Part shown: piece after piece, positions 35,999 through 44,072 of the stretch
Layout: every line of letters starts with the position of its first letter
How positions within the stretch are numbered: the stretch's first letter is position 1
Assembly: GCF_023555385.1 (NCBI RefSeq)
Contig: NZ_JAJSED010000001.1
Coordinates: forward strand, 124,001 to 188,000
From: Guyparkeria hydrothermalis
Lineage (GTDB): Bacteria; Pseudomonadota; Gammaproteobacteria; Halothiobacillales; Halothiobacillaceae
Length of the DNA: 64,000 bases
Reading direction: 5' to 3'
Position numbers and translations under genes: made by a program
Notes under the pieces: model-generated
Database searches by the model: none
What the model saw: the letters and a program-made list of their open reading frames with translations, nothing else
Told to the model about the DNA's origin: nothing

Positions 35999-37176
35999 GC
36001 CCCAGTTCCCGTCAGGAAGGGTTCGAGCTGCCGGCGCCGAGCTCGGCTGATCAGGCCAAGAGCCTCGAGCTGATCGAGCAACTGGTCGATCGAATGCGCG
36101 ACGGGCCTATTCCGTTCGCCGACTACATGGCCACAGCCCTCTATCACCCCACGCTGGGCTATTACGGCAGCGGCCAGGTTGCCTTCGGTCCGGGCGGTGA
36201 CTTCATCACCGCCCCCGAGCGTTCCCGCTTCTTCACGGCGGGGCTGGCCTACGAATGGCATCAGGCTCGAGCAGCGGGCCTCGAGGCCGAGATCCTCGAG
36301 GTCGGCGCCGGCTCGGGCAGGCTGGCAATCGACCTGCTCGAGCACCTTGCCGCCGACGACGCGCTCCCCGAGCGCTACACCATCCTCGAGATCTCTCCGG
36401 CGCTGGCGGCCCGCCAGGCGGACAATCTGCGCGCATCGCTGCCGCCTGAGCTGGTCGAGCGCGTGCATTGGATCGACGCCTGGTCGGCACTTGATTGGTC
36501 GGGCGGGATCGTGATCGCCAACGAGGTTCTCGACGCCATGCCGGTCGAGCGCTTTCGCTGGTGGCCGGGCAAGCCGGAGACCGCCGAGCGCATGCAGGTG
36601 GGCTTCGACGGCCAGCGCTTCGTTTGGGAAGCCCGGCCGGCGGATGACGCCTTGCGGGCGGCGGTCGAGGCGATCGCTGCCCGCATCGAGCGGCCGATCG
36701 TGCCGCCGCGCGAGACCGTGCTGGCGGAATACAATCCGGAACTAGAACCCTGGCTGGCCGAGATGGTCGCCGCGCTCGGTGCGGGCGGCGAGAGTTGGAT
36801 CTACCTGTTCGATTACGGCAGCCACACCGCCGATATCTACCGGGCGGATCGCGACGAGGGCACCCTCAAGTGCCATTACCGCCACCTCGCGCACGAAGAC
36901 CCGTTCGTCTATCCCGGGTTGCAGGACATCACCGCCTGGGTGGATTTCCAGGCAGTCGAGCAGGCAGCCGAAGCCGCTGGGTTCGCCATCGACGGCGAGC
37001 GCAGCCAGGCCCAATGGCTGCTGGGCACCGACGTTCCGCAGGCGGTCGAGCGGGCATTGCAGGCGCGCGACTCTTTGGCCGACCAGGCGCAGCTGGCTCA
37101 GGAATTCCGCGAGCTGGTCATGCCCACCGAGATGGGCGAGCGCTTTCGTGTCATGCGGCTGCGACTAGGCGGTTAG
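35995..37176 (+). CDS. SAM-dependent methyltransferase, MidA/NDUFAF7 (DUF185) family
   Basis: A 393-aa class I methyltransferase of the COG1565 family. The family signature FADYMATALYHPTLGYYG is followed by GPGGDFITAPE, the SAM motif ILEVGAGSGRLAIDLL, and ANEVLDAMPVERF. The mitochondrial member NDUFAF7 methylates an arginine of a complex I subunit during assembly; the bacterial substrate is not established. It is translationally coupled to folB (ATGA). Its 3' end overlaps the convergent SDR gene by 4 bp. Confidence 0.9.
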   Translation: MSPSSRQEGFELPAPSSADQAKSLELIEQLVDRMRDGPIPFADYMATALYHPTLGYYGSGQVAFGPGGDFITAPERSRFFTAGLAYEWHQARAAGLEAEILEVGAGSGRLAIDLLEHLAADDALPERYTILEISPALAARQADNLRASLPPELVERVHWIDAWSALDWSGGIVIANEVLDAMPVERFRWWPGKPETAERMQVGFDGQRFVWEARPADDALRAAVEAIAARIERPIVPPRETVLAEYNPELEPWLAEMVAALGAGGESWIYLFDYGSHTADIYRADRDEGTLKCHYRHLAHEDPFVYPGLQDITAWVDFQAVEQAAEAAGFAIDGERSQAQWLLGTDVPQAVERALQARDSLADQAQLAQEFRELVMPTEMGERFRVMRLRLGG

Positions 37177-37931
37177 TCAGACGCGCTCGAGTCTGCGAGG
37201 CGCTGGATGGCGCCACTCTCTCCATGCTCCAGCCAGTCGAGCAGGGCGGGCATGACCGCACAGGGCGGCTGGCGATCTTCGGCAAGTTCGCCCGGGAAAC
37301 GGGCATGGCGCAGGCGGCTGTTGACCGCGCCCGGGTCGAATCCCGTGATCCACACCTGCGGCGCCTCCGCCGCCCACTGGTGGATCATCCGTTCCAGCCC
37401 CGCGTGGGCGATATCGTGCGCACTGCCGAAGGCCTCGGTGCCCCGGTCGGTGAAGAACAGCACGCGCGGTTGCTTGGACCGCTCCAGCAGTGGCCAGCAG
37501 GCGCGCGTCAGTGCGAACGGTGCGGTCAGATTGACGTGCAGGCTTTCCTGGAACTTCATCAGCTCGGCGTGGGCCAGTGGGGCCAGCTCCCCCGCGGTGC
37601 CCATGGCGTGCACCAGCAGGTCGAGCCGGCCGAAGGCCTGTTCGATCCCCGTGATCAGTTGTTCGTAGTCCTCGGGCGCGGCGCCGGAGAAATCGACCGG
37701 CTGGATCAGCGGCGGCTCGCCGCGTGCCTCGTCGGGCACGTCGGGGAGTACGCGATCGACGATATCGTCGGCCAGCCGTTCGAGCTGGTCGAGCTTTCGC
37801 CCCAGCAGGATCAGGGTCGCACCGCGTGCCGCGAGTGTCTGCGCGGTGGCCGTGCCGAGCGCTCCGCTGGCGCCGTTGATCAGGACCACCTGGCCGGCGA
37901 ACGAGGTATCGGGGGCGGACGAGTCGGTCAT
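37173..37931 (-). CDS. SDR-family protein (YciK-like) with altered catalytic residues
   Basis: A 252-aa Rossmann-fold protein of the short-chain dehydrogenase family. The cofactor site is intact (INGASGALGTATAQTLA), and the central VNLTAPFALTRACWP fits the fold. In the active-site region the usual Tyr-x3-Lys is replaced: SAHDIAHAGLERM reads His-x3-His at that position, and the catalytic Ser region is FFTDRG. The protein may bind NAD(P) without normal dehydrogenase activity. It probably shares a transcript with the phytoene-synthase-like gene 25 bp upstream. Confidence 0.8.
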   Translation of the reverse strand: MTDSSAPDTSFAGQVVLINGASGALGTATAQTLAARGATLILLGRKLDQLERLADDIVDRVLPDVPDEARGEPPLIQPVDFSGAAPEDYEQLITGIEQAFGRLDLLVHAMGTAGELAPLAHAELMKFQESLHVNLTAPFALTRACWPLLERSKQPRVLFFTDRGTEAFGSAHDIAHAGLERMIHQWAAEAPQVWITGFDPGAVNSRLRHARFPGELAEDRQPPCAVMPALLDWLEHGESGAIQRLADSSASD

Positions 37932-37956
37932 CGGGAATCCTTGGTGTGTGACGGAG

Positions 37957-38832
37957 TTACCAGGCGGCGCGCCAGGCGAGCCACCAACAGCGCAGCGGGC
38001 TGATTTCCACCCGGCCGGCCGTCAGTTCCTCGGGGGCAGATCGCATCAGCCGCAGGTGTTCGCGGTCGATGGCCCGCAGGATGCGGAACAGGCGCGGCGG
38101 CCGGCCGCTTGCCTGCCAGTCGCCGAGACCGGTGCCGATGCGCTCGAGCTCCTCGCGGAACAGCGCTTCGCGGCTGTCCGGCCCGGCATCTCGATAAAGG
38201 TCGGCCTCGTCGAGCCCGTGGCGGTTCAGGGTTTCCTGCGGCAGGTAGACGCGACCGCTGCGCGCATGGCGGCCCAGCAGACGCGCCCGGTCCAGCCGCC
38301 CGTGCCAGCGACCCAGTCGTGCCGCCGCGTCGACCTCATCGTCCGTCGCCTCCAGCAGGCGAGCATAGAGGGCGAACAGGCTCGCATAGCGGGCATCGAG
38401 ATAGGCCTCCAGATCCGCCTCGGCGGCAAACCCCTCGTATTCGAGCTCGATACGCGCGCCGCCGAGCCGTTCCTCGAGGCGGGCTACCAAGGGCGAGTCC
38501 TCGCTGCGCGCTTCCTCGCCGAGACCGAGCGCATCCAGGCTTGTCAGCAGTGACTGGATCACCGGGTGCTCGGCGCGATCCTGCGTCATGCCCAGCAGCG
38601 CTTCGCGCCACCAGTCCAGCTTTGCCATCGCGACCTGCGGTTCGCTGACCGTCTCGGGGATTTCGGCCAGCGAGACGTCCAGCGCCCGCAGGGCAGTGAT
38701 CGCCTGCTGCCGGTCGGCCGGCAGCTTGAGGCTGGCCAGACGGAACGGGCTGCCGACCGGGCGCGCCAGTCGCTCGCATTCGGCGTGGGCCAGTTGCGGA
38801 TCGACGCTCGGGCTGGGGACTTCGCGGTTCAT
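37957..38832 (-). CDS. Squalene/phytoene synthase family protein, NDUFAF6-like
   Basis: A 291-aa all-helical protein of the trans-prenyltransferase head-to-head family. Recognisable segments are FRLASLKLPADRQQAITALRALDV, SEPQVAMAKLDWWREALLG and ATRLGRWHG-like (AARLGRWHGRLDRARLL). The first Asp-rich metal motif DxxxD of true synthases is not present at its expected place (ALDVSLAEIPE), so catalysis is doubtful. In this it resembles the mitochondrial complex I assembly factor NDUFAF6. No carotenoid or hopanoid genes are nearby. Confidence 0.75.
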   Translation of the reverse strand: MNREVPSPSVDPQLAHAECERLARPVGSPFRLASLKLPADRQQAITALRALDVSLAEIPETVSEPQVAMAKLDWWREALLGMTQDRAEHPVIQSLLTSLDALGLGEEARSEDSPLVARLEERLGGARIELEYEGFAAEADLEAYLDARYASLFALYARLLEATDDEVDAAARLGRWHGRLDRARLLGRHARSGRVYLPQETLNRHGLDEADLYRDAGPDSREALFREELERIGTGLGDWQASGRPPRLFRILRAIDREHLRLMRSAPEELTAGRVEISPLRCWWLAWRAAW

Positions 38833-38882
38833 GGTCGCGGATCATACCAGTTCGCCCGCACGTGCCCGGTGACGCCTGCCGC

Positions 38883-38909
38883 TCAAGAAACCGCCGCCGG
38901 GGTCGATAA
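38883..38909 (+). promoter_or_regulatory. Candidate sigma-28 promoter of the MCP gene
   Basis: TCAAGAAA (38883-38890) and GTCGATAA (38902-38909) are separated by 11 bp. This is the same layout as the fliC promoter, with a -10 matching 7 of 8. It lies 55 bp before the chemoreceptor start. Confidence 0.6.
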
Positions 38910-38964
38910 AGCGAATACCGAGTGTCCATTCCACGCCGTTTGATCGAGCAAGGTGCCCCGAACG

Positions 38965-40146
38965 ATGAATCAACCCAGCATTCTGCGCCGCCTGAAATGG
39001 TCGTTTGTCGGCATGGGCGTCGTCATGGGAGCCATCTTCCCCGTGTTTGCCTCGTTCTTCGTCGAGTTTCGTGACGGCATGCTGGGGTGGTTCGTTGCCG
39101 GGTGCCTGGGCGCGGGCCTGACCGTCGGTTTCGTCAACTACGGGTTGGCCCATCTGATCCTGCTGCGCCGCATGGGGGCCCTGGCGCGGATTGCCGGCGC
39201 GGTGCGCGAGGGCAATCTCACCCAGAAGTGCAGCATCAAGAGCAATGACTCGCTCGGCGACATCGTCGCGAGCATCAACGCGATGATCGACCAGTTGCAC
39301 GGCCAGATCGGCGACCTGAACCGGAGTAGTGACTCGCTTTCCGATGCCGCCGGTAGCCTCGACGACAGTGTCTCGAGCGTCATGGACGCCCAGGGGCGGG
39401 TTCAGTCGCAGCGGGAGCGCACCCTCGGGGAGGCTCGCGAGGTGGCCGACGGCGGCGACCGATTGGTCGACGCGATCGTCGAGGCCGGCCAACAGGCGAG
39501 CGAAATGCAGTCGCGCGCGGAGCAGACGCGGGACGAGGTGGGGGAAAGCGTCACGTCAATCACCCGCTCACAGGAGCGTGTCCGGGAAACGGCCACCATC
39601 ATCACCTCGCTGGTCGCCGCCCGTGACCGCATCAGCGGCATGACGGCCACTATCGATGCGGTGGCCGAACAGACCAACCTGCTGGCGCTGAACGCCGCGA
39701 TCGAGTCGGCCCGTGCCGGCGAGCACGGCCGCGGTTTCGCGGTGGTGGCCGACGAGGTGCGCAAGCTGGCGGGGCGCAGCGCCGATGCGGCACGCGAGAT
39801 CGGTCTGGTGATGGAGACGCTGGGCCGCGACGTGACCGCCGCCGACGAGAAAATGCAGGAGGCGAGTCGGTACTCGTCGGATGCCGAGCGCTCGTTGCAG
39901 ACGGCCTCGGGCGGCCTGTCCCATATGCTCGAGTCGGTGGCGCAGACCGTGGCCCTCACCGAGGGGGCGGCCGGGCACGGTCATCAGCATCACGCATCCA
40001 TCGAGCGGCTCACCGCGGATCTCAACGCGTTGCTGGAAGTCGTGGAGCGCAATGCCGAGGCGATGCAGTCGGCGAGCGCTGCGGTCGAGTCGGTCAATAG
40101 CGAGGCGGGTCGGCTGGCCGACCAGGTGTCGCGCTTCCAGCTCTGA
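38965..40146 (+). CDS. Methyl-accepting chemotaxis protein without periplasmic domain
   Basis: A 393-aa chemoreceptor. Two membrane helices (about 12-32 and 41-66) are separated by only about nine residues, so there is essentially no periplasmic sensor. A HAMP-like region follows ([15 protein letters not shown]), then the coiled-coil signalling domain. Its hairpin tip is intact ([43 protein letters not shown]). No C-terminal CheR-binding pentapeptide is seen. It probably senses membrane energy state or a cytoplasmic signal. The ATG at 38965 is preferred over the GTG at 38953. Confidence 0.92.
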   Translation: MNQPSILRRLKWSFVGMGVVMGAIFPVFASFFVEFRDGMLGWFVAGCLGAGLTVGFVNYGLAHLILLRRMGALARIAGAVREGNLTQKCSIKSNDSLGDIVASINAMIDQLHGQIGDLNRSSDSLSDAAGSLDDSVSSVMDAQGRVQSQRERTLGEAREVADGGDRLVDAIVEAGQQASEMQSRAEQTRDEVGESVTSITRSQERVRETATIITSLVAARDRISGMTATIDAVAEQTNLLALNAAIESARAGEHGRGFAVVADEVRKLAGRSADAAREIGLVMETLGRDVTAADEKMQEASRYSSDAERSLQTASGGLSHMLESVAQTVALTEGAAGHGHQHHASIERLTADLNALLEVVERNAEAMQSASAAVESVNSEAGRLADQVSRFQL

Positions 40147-40165
40147 CCCGTTTTCGAGAGGCCGC

Positions 40166-40747
40166 TCAGCCGCGGCCCGTCACCACCCGCCAGCCGATGC
40201 GCGCGCCGGCCATCAGTTTCGCCAGCCCGTGGCGACCCGCACGGTCGTCGAACCAGAGTGACGGGTCGACCTGACGTTCTCGCAGGATCTGCTCGACCCG
40301 CGCGATGGTCAGGCGATAGCGCCAGCCACCCAGCCAGGGTTGGCCCAGCGCCGCCGCCCCCTGAAGCACGCGCCGGATCTGGCCGGCGAAATGCTCGTTG
40401 AAGCGGCGGAAGGCGAAGTCGACCCGCTTGTCCTGCCAGTGCGCTTCGGTGACCTTCATCTCGGCAAGCGTGTCGGCCGGCAGGCGTATGGCGTGCTCGG
40501 CGGCCTGATCGGCGTGGGCATCCATCCAGCCGTCCAGCAGGAGCACCGCCGTGATCAGCCCGTCGACACGGGCCTGATCGGTCGTATCCAGTTGGTCGAA
40601 CCACGGGGGGCGAAAGGCCGGCAACCGGGCGCGGTAGTGCGCGATCAGGTCGCCGAGATTGGCCGGCTCGGTCACCGGCACCAGCGGAGCCTGTCGCAGC
40701 TTCACCTCCAGGGGCCAGGCGAGCAGGGCGGTGACGCGCGGGATCAT
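40166..40747 (-). CDS. Conserved hypothetical protein, 193 aa
   Basis: I do not recognise the family. It is a soluble, mostly helical protein rich in Arg and Trp (FRPPWFDQL, FAFRRFNEHFAGQIRR, LGQPWLGGWRYRL), with LLDGWMDAHADQAAEHA in the middle. No metal motif or signal peptide is visible. The ATG at 40747 starts 1 bp after the gph stop, indicating an operon with gph. Confidence 0.65.
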   Translation of the reverse strand: MIPRVTALLAWPLEVKLRQAPLVPVTEPANLGDLIAHYRARLPAFRPPWFDQLDTTDQARVDGLITAVLLLDGWMDAHADQAAEHAIRLPADTLAEMKVTEAHWQDKRVDFAFRRFNEHFAGQIRRVLQGAAALGQPWLGGWRYRLTIARVEQILRERQVDPSLWFDDRAGRHGLAKLMAGARIGWRVVTGRG

Positions 40748-40748
40748 C

Positions 40749-41429
40749 TCAGGCGCTCGCCTCGTGCGGGTTGTTCGTCTCGAGCAGGCCGGCAATTTCC
40801 TCGGGGGTGTCGATCACGACGCTGGCCCCCCAGTCCTCGATCGGACGCTCGCCGTCCAGGTATCCCCAGCGCCCGGCAATGGTCGGCATGTGGGCCGCGT
40901 TGCCGGCGATGATGTCGCGTTCGTGATCGCCGATGTACCAGATGTCCACCGGGGCCAGCCGCAGCTTGCCGGCGGCAAACAGCAGCGGATCGGGGTGGGG
41001 CTTGGCCCGTTCGAGCTCGTCGCCGCAGACCACTACCGCCGGTTCGAGCGACAGGGCTTCGAGCAGCTGGTGCGTCAGCCCGCCCGGCTTGTTGGTCACC
41101 ACCCCCCAGGGCAGATCACGCCCCTCAAGCGATTCGACTAGCGCCTCCAGTCCCGGGAACAGGCAGGTGTGCACGGCCAGGTCCTCGGCGTAGAGGGTCA
41201 GGAAGCGTTCCCGCAGGCGGGGGTAGTCCGCTGCCTCTGGCGTGATTTTGAGTCCGATGCCGAGCAGTCCGCGCGCGCCGTTCGAGACGTGCGGTCGGAT
41301 CTGGTCGAACGGCATCGGCTCGAGTCCCTGTTCGGCGCGTAGCCGGTTGAGGGCGGCGGCCATGTCGGGGGCGGTATCGAGCAGGGTGCCGTCGAGGTCG
41401 AACAGGATCGCTTTCGGGATGGGCAGCAT
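40749..41429 (-). CDS. gph: Phosphoglycolate phosphatase, HAD family
   Basis: Dephosphorylates 2-phosphoglycolate from DNA repair or Rubisco oxygenation. HAD motifs I to IV are visible: ILFDLDGTLLDTAPD (nucleophile and acid/base Asp), WGVVTNKPG, AKPHPDPLLFA, and WYIGDHERDIIAGNAA. The ATG at 41429 follows an AAGGAG box and gives 226 aa, the family length. A 265-bp repeat element separates it from ubiG, its usual operon neighbour upstream. Confidence 0.9.
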   Translation of the reverse strand: MLPIPKAILFDLDGTLLDTAPDMAAALNRLRAEQGLEPMPFDQIRPHVSNGARGLLGIGLKITPEAADYPRLRERFLTLYAEDLAVHTCLFPGLEALVESLEGRDLPWGVVTNKPGGLTHQLLEALSLEPAVVVCGDELERAKPHPDPLLFAAGKLRLAPVDIWYIGDHERDIIAGNAAHMPTIAGRWGYLDGERPIEDWGASVVIDTPEEIAGLLETNNPHEASA

Positions 41430-41442
41430 CAGGACTCCTTTA

Positions 41443-41707
41443 GGAAACTTTGCACGATTCGATGGCATCTCTGGCTCGCGGGTTTGTTCGCAATCGAGGC
41501 GCCGGACCGAAGACGGGCTCGTTGCCCGTCGAGGGACGGTAACGACGAGTGCGGGCAAACCCGCGAGCCCCGTTCGGGCGGGCCTCCAAGGGCCCATCTG
41601 TGGCGTTCCCGTCCTTGCAAAGGGCGACGGCCCTTCACAGCGGACTGCGCCTTGCATCTGGACCCTTGGAGTCCCGCAGAGACGTCATCGAATCGTGCAG
41701 AGTTTCC
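41443..41707 (+). mobile_element. MITE-like 265-bp element, copy 1 (inserted at the 3' end of ubiG)
   Basis: Terminal inverted repeats begin GGAAACTTTGCACGATTCGATG (written in two parts: GGAAACTTTGCA, then CGATTCGATG) on the left. The right end mirrors this with one mismatch. Flanking TTTA at 41439-41442 and 41708-41711 is a candidate 4-bp target duplication. An internal 14-bp perfect inverted repeat lies at 41473-41486 and 41556-41569. No transposase is encoded. A second copy in the opposite orientation lies at 57086-57351. The non-coding mobile nature is inferred from structure and copy number. Confidence 0.8.
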
Positions 41708-42426
41708 TTTACGAACGCCATCAGGTAGTTGACGTCCAGGTCGCGGTCGTTGAGCGAGAACTCGCGGGTGAGCGGGTTGTAGACAATCCCGGTCGAGGCG
41801 ATAGGCCGGAGGCCCACCGCCCGGCCCATCCGTGCCAGCTCGCCCGGACGGATGAACTGGCGATGGTCATGCGTGCCGCGCGGCACCATGTTGAGCAGGT
41901 ATTCCGCCGCGACGATGCCGAGCAGCCACGACTTGGCGTTGCGGTTGAGCGTCGACAGGAAGACGTGGCCACCGGGGCGAACCGCCTCGGCCAGCGCCTC
42001 GATGATGCGCGCCGGCTCCTCGACGTGCTCGAGCATCTCCATGCAGGTGACCACGTCATACTCGCCGGCATGCTCGGGGGCGAAACGGGTGACGTCGGCG
42101 ATGCGGTAGTCGATCTCGAGGTAATCCGGGGCGTGGTCGCGGGCCACGGCGATCACGTCCTCGGCCAGGTCGAGCGCGGTGACCGTTGCGCCGCTGCGCG
42201 CGAGCGCCTCCGCCAGGATGCCGCCGCCGCAGCCGACGTCGAGCACGCGGCTGTCGCCGGCGTCGCTATGGGTTTCGACGAACGCCATGCGCAGCGGGTT
42301 GATCGCGTGCAGCGAGGCGAACGGGCCGTCGCTGTCCCACCACTGCTTTGCCAGGCGGTTGAAATGCGCCAGTTCGTCGGGGGTGGCGCTGGACGAGGTG
42401 TCAATGGTGTCGGTGGTCGAGGTCAT
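41635..42426 (-). CDS. ubiG: Ubiquinone biosynthesis O-methyltransferase
   Basis: Performs both O-methylation steps in ubiquinone synthesis. Motifs: VLDVGCGGGILAEALAR for SAM, VTCMEMLEHVEEP, and SWLLGIVAAEYLLNMVPRGTHDH, which is specific to UbiG. The normal C-terminus of the family is reached near DVNYLMAF. The last 25 or so residues and the stop codon are supplied by the MITE-like element inserted there, so the tail is new sequence. The catalytic core is untouched and the enzyme is probably functional. Confidence 0.92.
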   Translation of the reverse strand: MTSTTDTIDTSSSATPDELAHFNRLAKQWWDSDGPFASLHAINPLRMAFVETHSDAGDSRVLDVGCGGGILAEALARSGATVTALDLAEDVIAVARDHAPDYLEIDYRIADVTRFAPEHAGEYDVVTCMEMLEHVEEPARIIEALAEAVRPGGHVFLSTLNRNAKSWLLGIVAAEYLLNMVPRGTHDHRQFIRPGELARMGRAVGLRPIASTGIVYNPLTREFSLNDRDLDVNYLMAFVKETLHDSMTSLRDSKGPDARRSPL

Positions 42427-42455
42427 GATGGAGTCCGCCGAGGGGAAACGTGGAG

Positions 42456-43805
42456 TCAGCCGGCGGGCTTGGCCTGCCGGATCGGCTCGCGCCAGGCATT
42501 GGCCCGATCGATGATCGCCCGGGAGTCGAGCTGGCGCAACCGGCCGCCCCGCAGCAGGGCGTGGCCGTCCACCCAGACGTCGCTCACCTGCCGCCGCGAG
42601 GCGCTATAGACCAGCGTCGAGACCGGGTCGAACACCGGCTGGGTCTCCGGTTCGTCGAGATTGACCGCCACCAGATCCGCCCGCTTGCCCGGCTCGATGG
42701 AGCCGATTCGGTCATCCAGGCCGTAGGCCCGTGCCCCGCCGAGGGTCGCCATGTGCAGGGCCTGATGGGCGCTCACCGCCGCGGCGTCATTCGCGATCGG
42801 CTTGGCGATCAGAGCAGCGGTGCGCATCTCGTCGAGCATGTCGAGGTCGTTGTTGCTGGCCGCGCCGTCGGTGCCCAGCCCGACGTTGACGCCGGCCTCG
42901 AGCAGTCTGGCAACCGGGCAAAAGCCCGAGGCGAGCTTGAGATTGGACTGTGGCGAGTGCAGCACGTGGGTACCGGTGACCGCAAGCCGGGCGATTTCCT
43001 CGTCGGTCAGCTGGGTCATGTGGACCGCGACGACGCGTTCGTTCAGGAGTCCCAGCCGGTCGAGTCGTGCCAGCGGTCGTTCGCCATAGGCGGCAATGGC
43101 GGTCTCGATCTCGTGTGCTGTCTCGTGGACGTGCATGTGCACCGGCAGATCGAGCTGGTCGCTCATGGTGCGCACCCGTTCGAGTGCCGCGTCGCCAACG
43201 GTGTAGGGGGCATGCGGTGCGAGCGTGAACTCGACCCGCGGATGGCGGCGCCAGTCGTTGACCAGGTCGACCCCCTTGGCCAGTGCCTCCTCGGGATCGG
43301 CGGACCACGGATTGGCCGCGTCGATCACCACGATGCCGAACACGCCGCGCAGGCCGGCGGCCTGCACCGCCTCGATCGCCGCCTCGGGGAAGAAGTACAT
43401 GTCCGAGAGCGTCGTGGTGCCGCCGCGGATCATCTCCAGTGCGGCGAGCATGGTGCCATCGTGGACGAAGTCGTGGCCGAGCATCTGCCCCTCGACTGGC
43501 CAGATGTGCTCCTCGAGCCAGGTCATCAGCGGCAGGTCGTCGGCCAGTCCGCGCATCAGGCTCATCGCCGCGTGGGTGTGGCCGTTGACCAGGCCTGGTA
43601 TCAGGGCATGCTCGGGCAAATCGATCCAGTCGACGGGATGGGCGCTTGCCTGTTGACGGCGTTCGGCCTCCTCGCGGGGAAGGATTGCCTCGATGCGCCC
43701 GTCACTTACCCATACGGCGTGGGATTCGAGCACTTCGTCGTGCGGGGCGACGGGGATCAGCCAGCGGGGAGCGAGGATCTGGGTAGCGGGGTGGTCGTTT
43801 GCCAT
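42456..43805 (-). CDS. mtaD: Amidohydrolase, methylthioadenosine/S-adenosylhomocysteine deaminase type
   Basis: A zinc-dependent TRZ/ATZ-family deaminase, 449 aa. Metal ligands lie in VNGHTHAAMSLMRG, HMHVHETAHE, LAPHAPYT and GLGTDGAASNNDLDM. In pseudomonads the homologue deaminates 5'-methylthioadenosine as part of methionine salvage; that role is inferred. I chose the ATG at 43805 because the family N-terminus starts near QILAPRWLIPV. It is 29 bp upstream of ubiG in the usual mtaD-ubiG-gph order of gammaproteobacteria. Confidence 0.9.
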   Translation of the reverse strand: MANDHPATQILAPRWLIPVAPHDEVLESHAVWVSDGRIEAILPREEAERRQQASAHPVDWIDLPEHALIPGLVNGHTHAAMSLMRGLADDLPLMTWLEEHIWPVEGQMLGHDFVHDGTMLAALEMIRGGTTTLSDMYFFPEAAIEAVQAAGLRGVFGIVVIDAANPWSADPEEALAKGVDLVNDWRRHPRVEFTLAPHAPYTVGDAALERVRTMSDQLDLPVHMHVHETAHEIETAIAAYGERPLARLDRLGLLNERVVAVHMTQLTDEEIARLAVTGTHVLHSPQSNLKLASGFCPVARLLEAGVNVGLGTDGAASNNDLDMLDEMRTAALIAKPIANDAAAVSAHQALHMATLGGARAYGLDDRIGSIEPGKRADLVAVNLDEPETQPVFDPVSTLVYSASRRQVSDVWVDGHALLRGGRLRQLDSRAIIDRANAWREPIRQAKPAG

Positions 43806-43886
43806 GTCGGAACGGTGCATGCCGGTAGCGGGGAATGGGTGGCACGATGTGCCGCCAAAGCCTAGCATGCCGGGGCGGGGCGGTCG

Positions 43887-43917
43887 TTGTCGAAATAAAT
43901 GCGAATCGTGGTATGCT
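43887..43917 (+). promoter_or_regulatory. Probable argD promoter
   Basis: TGGTATGCT (43909-43917) is an extended -10 element. A weak -35 (TTGTCG, 43887-43892) lies 19 bp before it, in an AT-rich patch of the mtaD/argD divergent spacer. Confidence 0.45.
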
Positions 43918-43995
43918 CGGGAGCTTGCCCCTCCGAACCGCGCTCACGCGCCTGCGTTCGTCCGAGTCGGGTCTTACTAAACGCAACAGATTCAA

Positions 43996-44024
43996 TGCGC
44001 TCGTCGTCTCGGGGAGCGCTTTTT
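43996..44024 (+). terminator. Intrinsic-terminator-like hairpin in the argD leader
   Basis: GCGCTC (43996-44001) pairs with GAGCGC (44013-44018) and is followed by six T, then GGTTTTG. It lies between the probable promoter and the argD start, about 50 bp before the latter. An identical GCGCTC at 43940-43945 could pair with the same GAGCGC. This could be an attenuator, or the end of a small RNA; the sequence alone does not decide. Confidence 0.55.
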
Positions 44025-44072
44025 TGGTTTTGTGCCGCCGGGAAAGGCCGGGGGTGCTGATTGAGGAATATC

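Noticed and set aside
37957-38832. Carotenoid or hopanoid biosynthesis gene
   Set aside because: The sequence lacks the first Asp-rich motif of active synthases, and no other terpenoid genes are near.
41484-41732. A possible small gene inside the 265-bp elements, open in both copies
   Set aside because: The two translations look alike only because the DNA is alike. The composition is Arg/Pro-rich as in random GC-rich frames, the start would be TTG, and no ribosome site is present.
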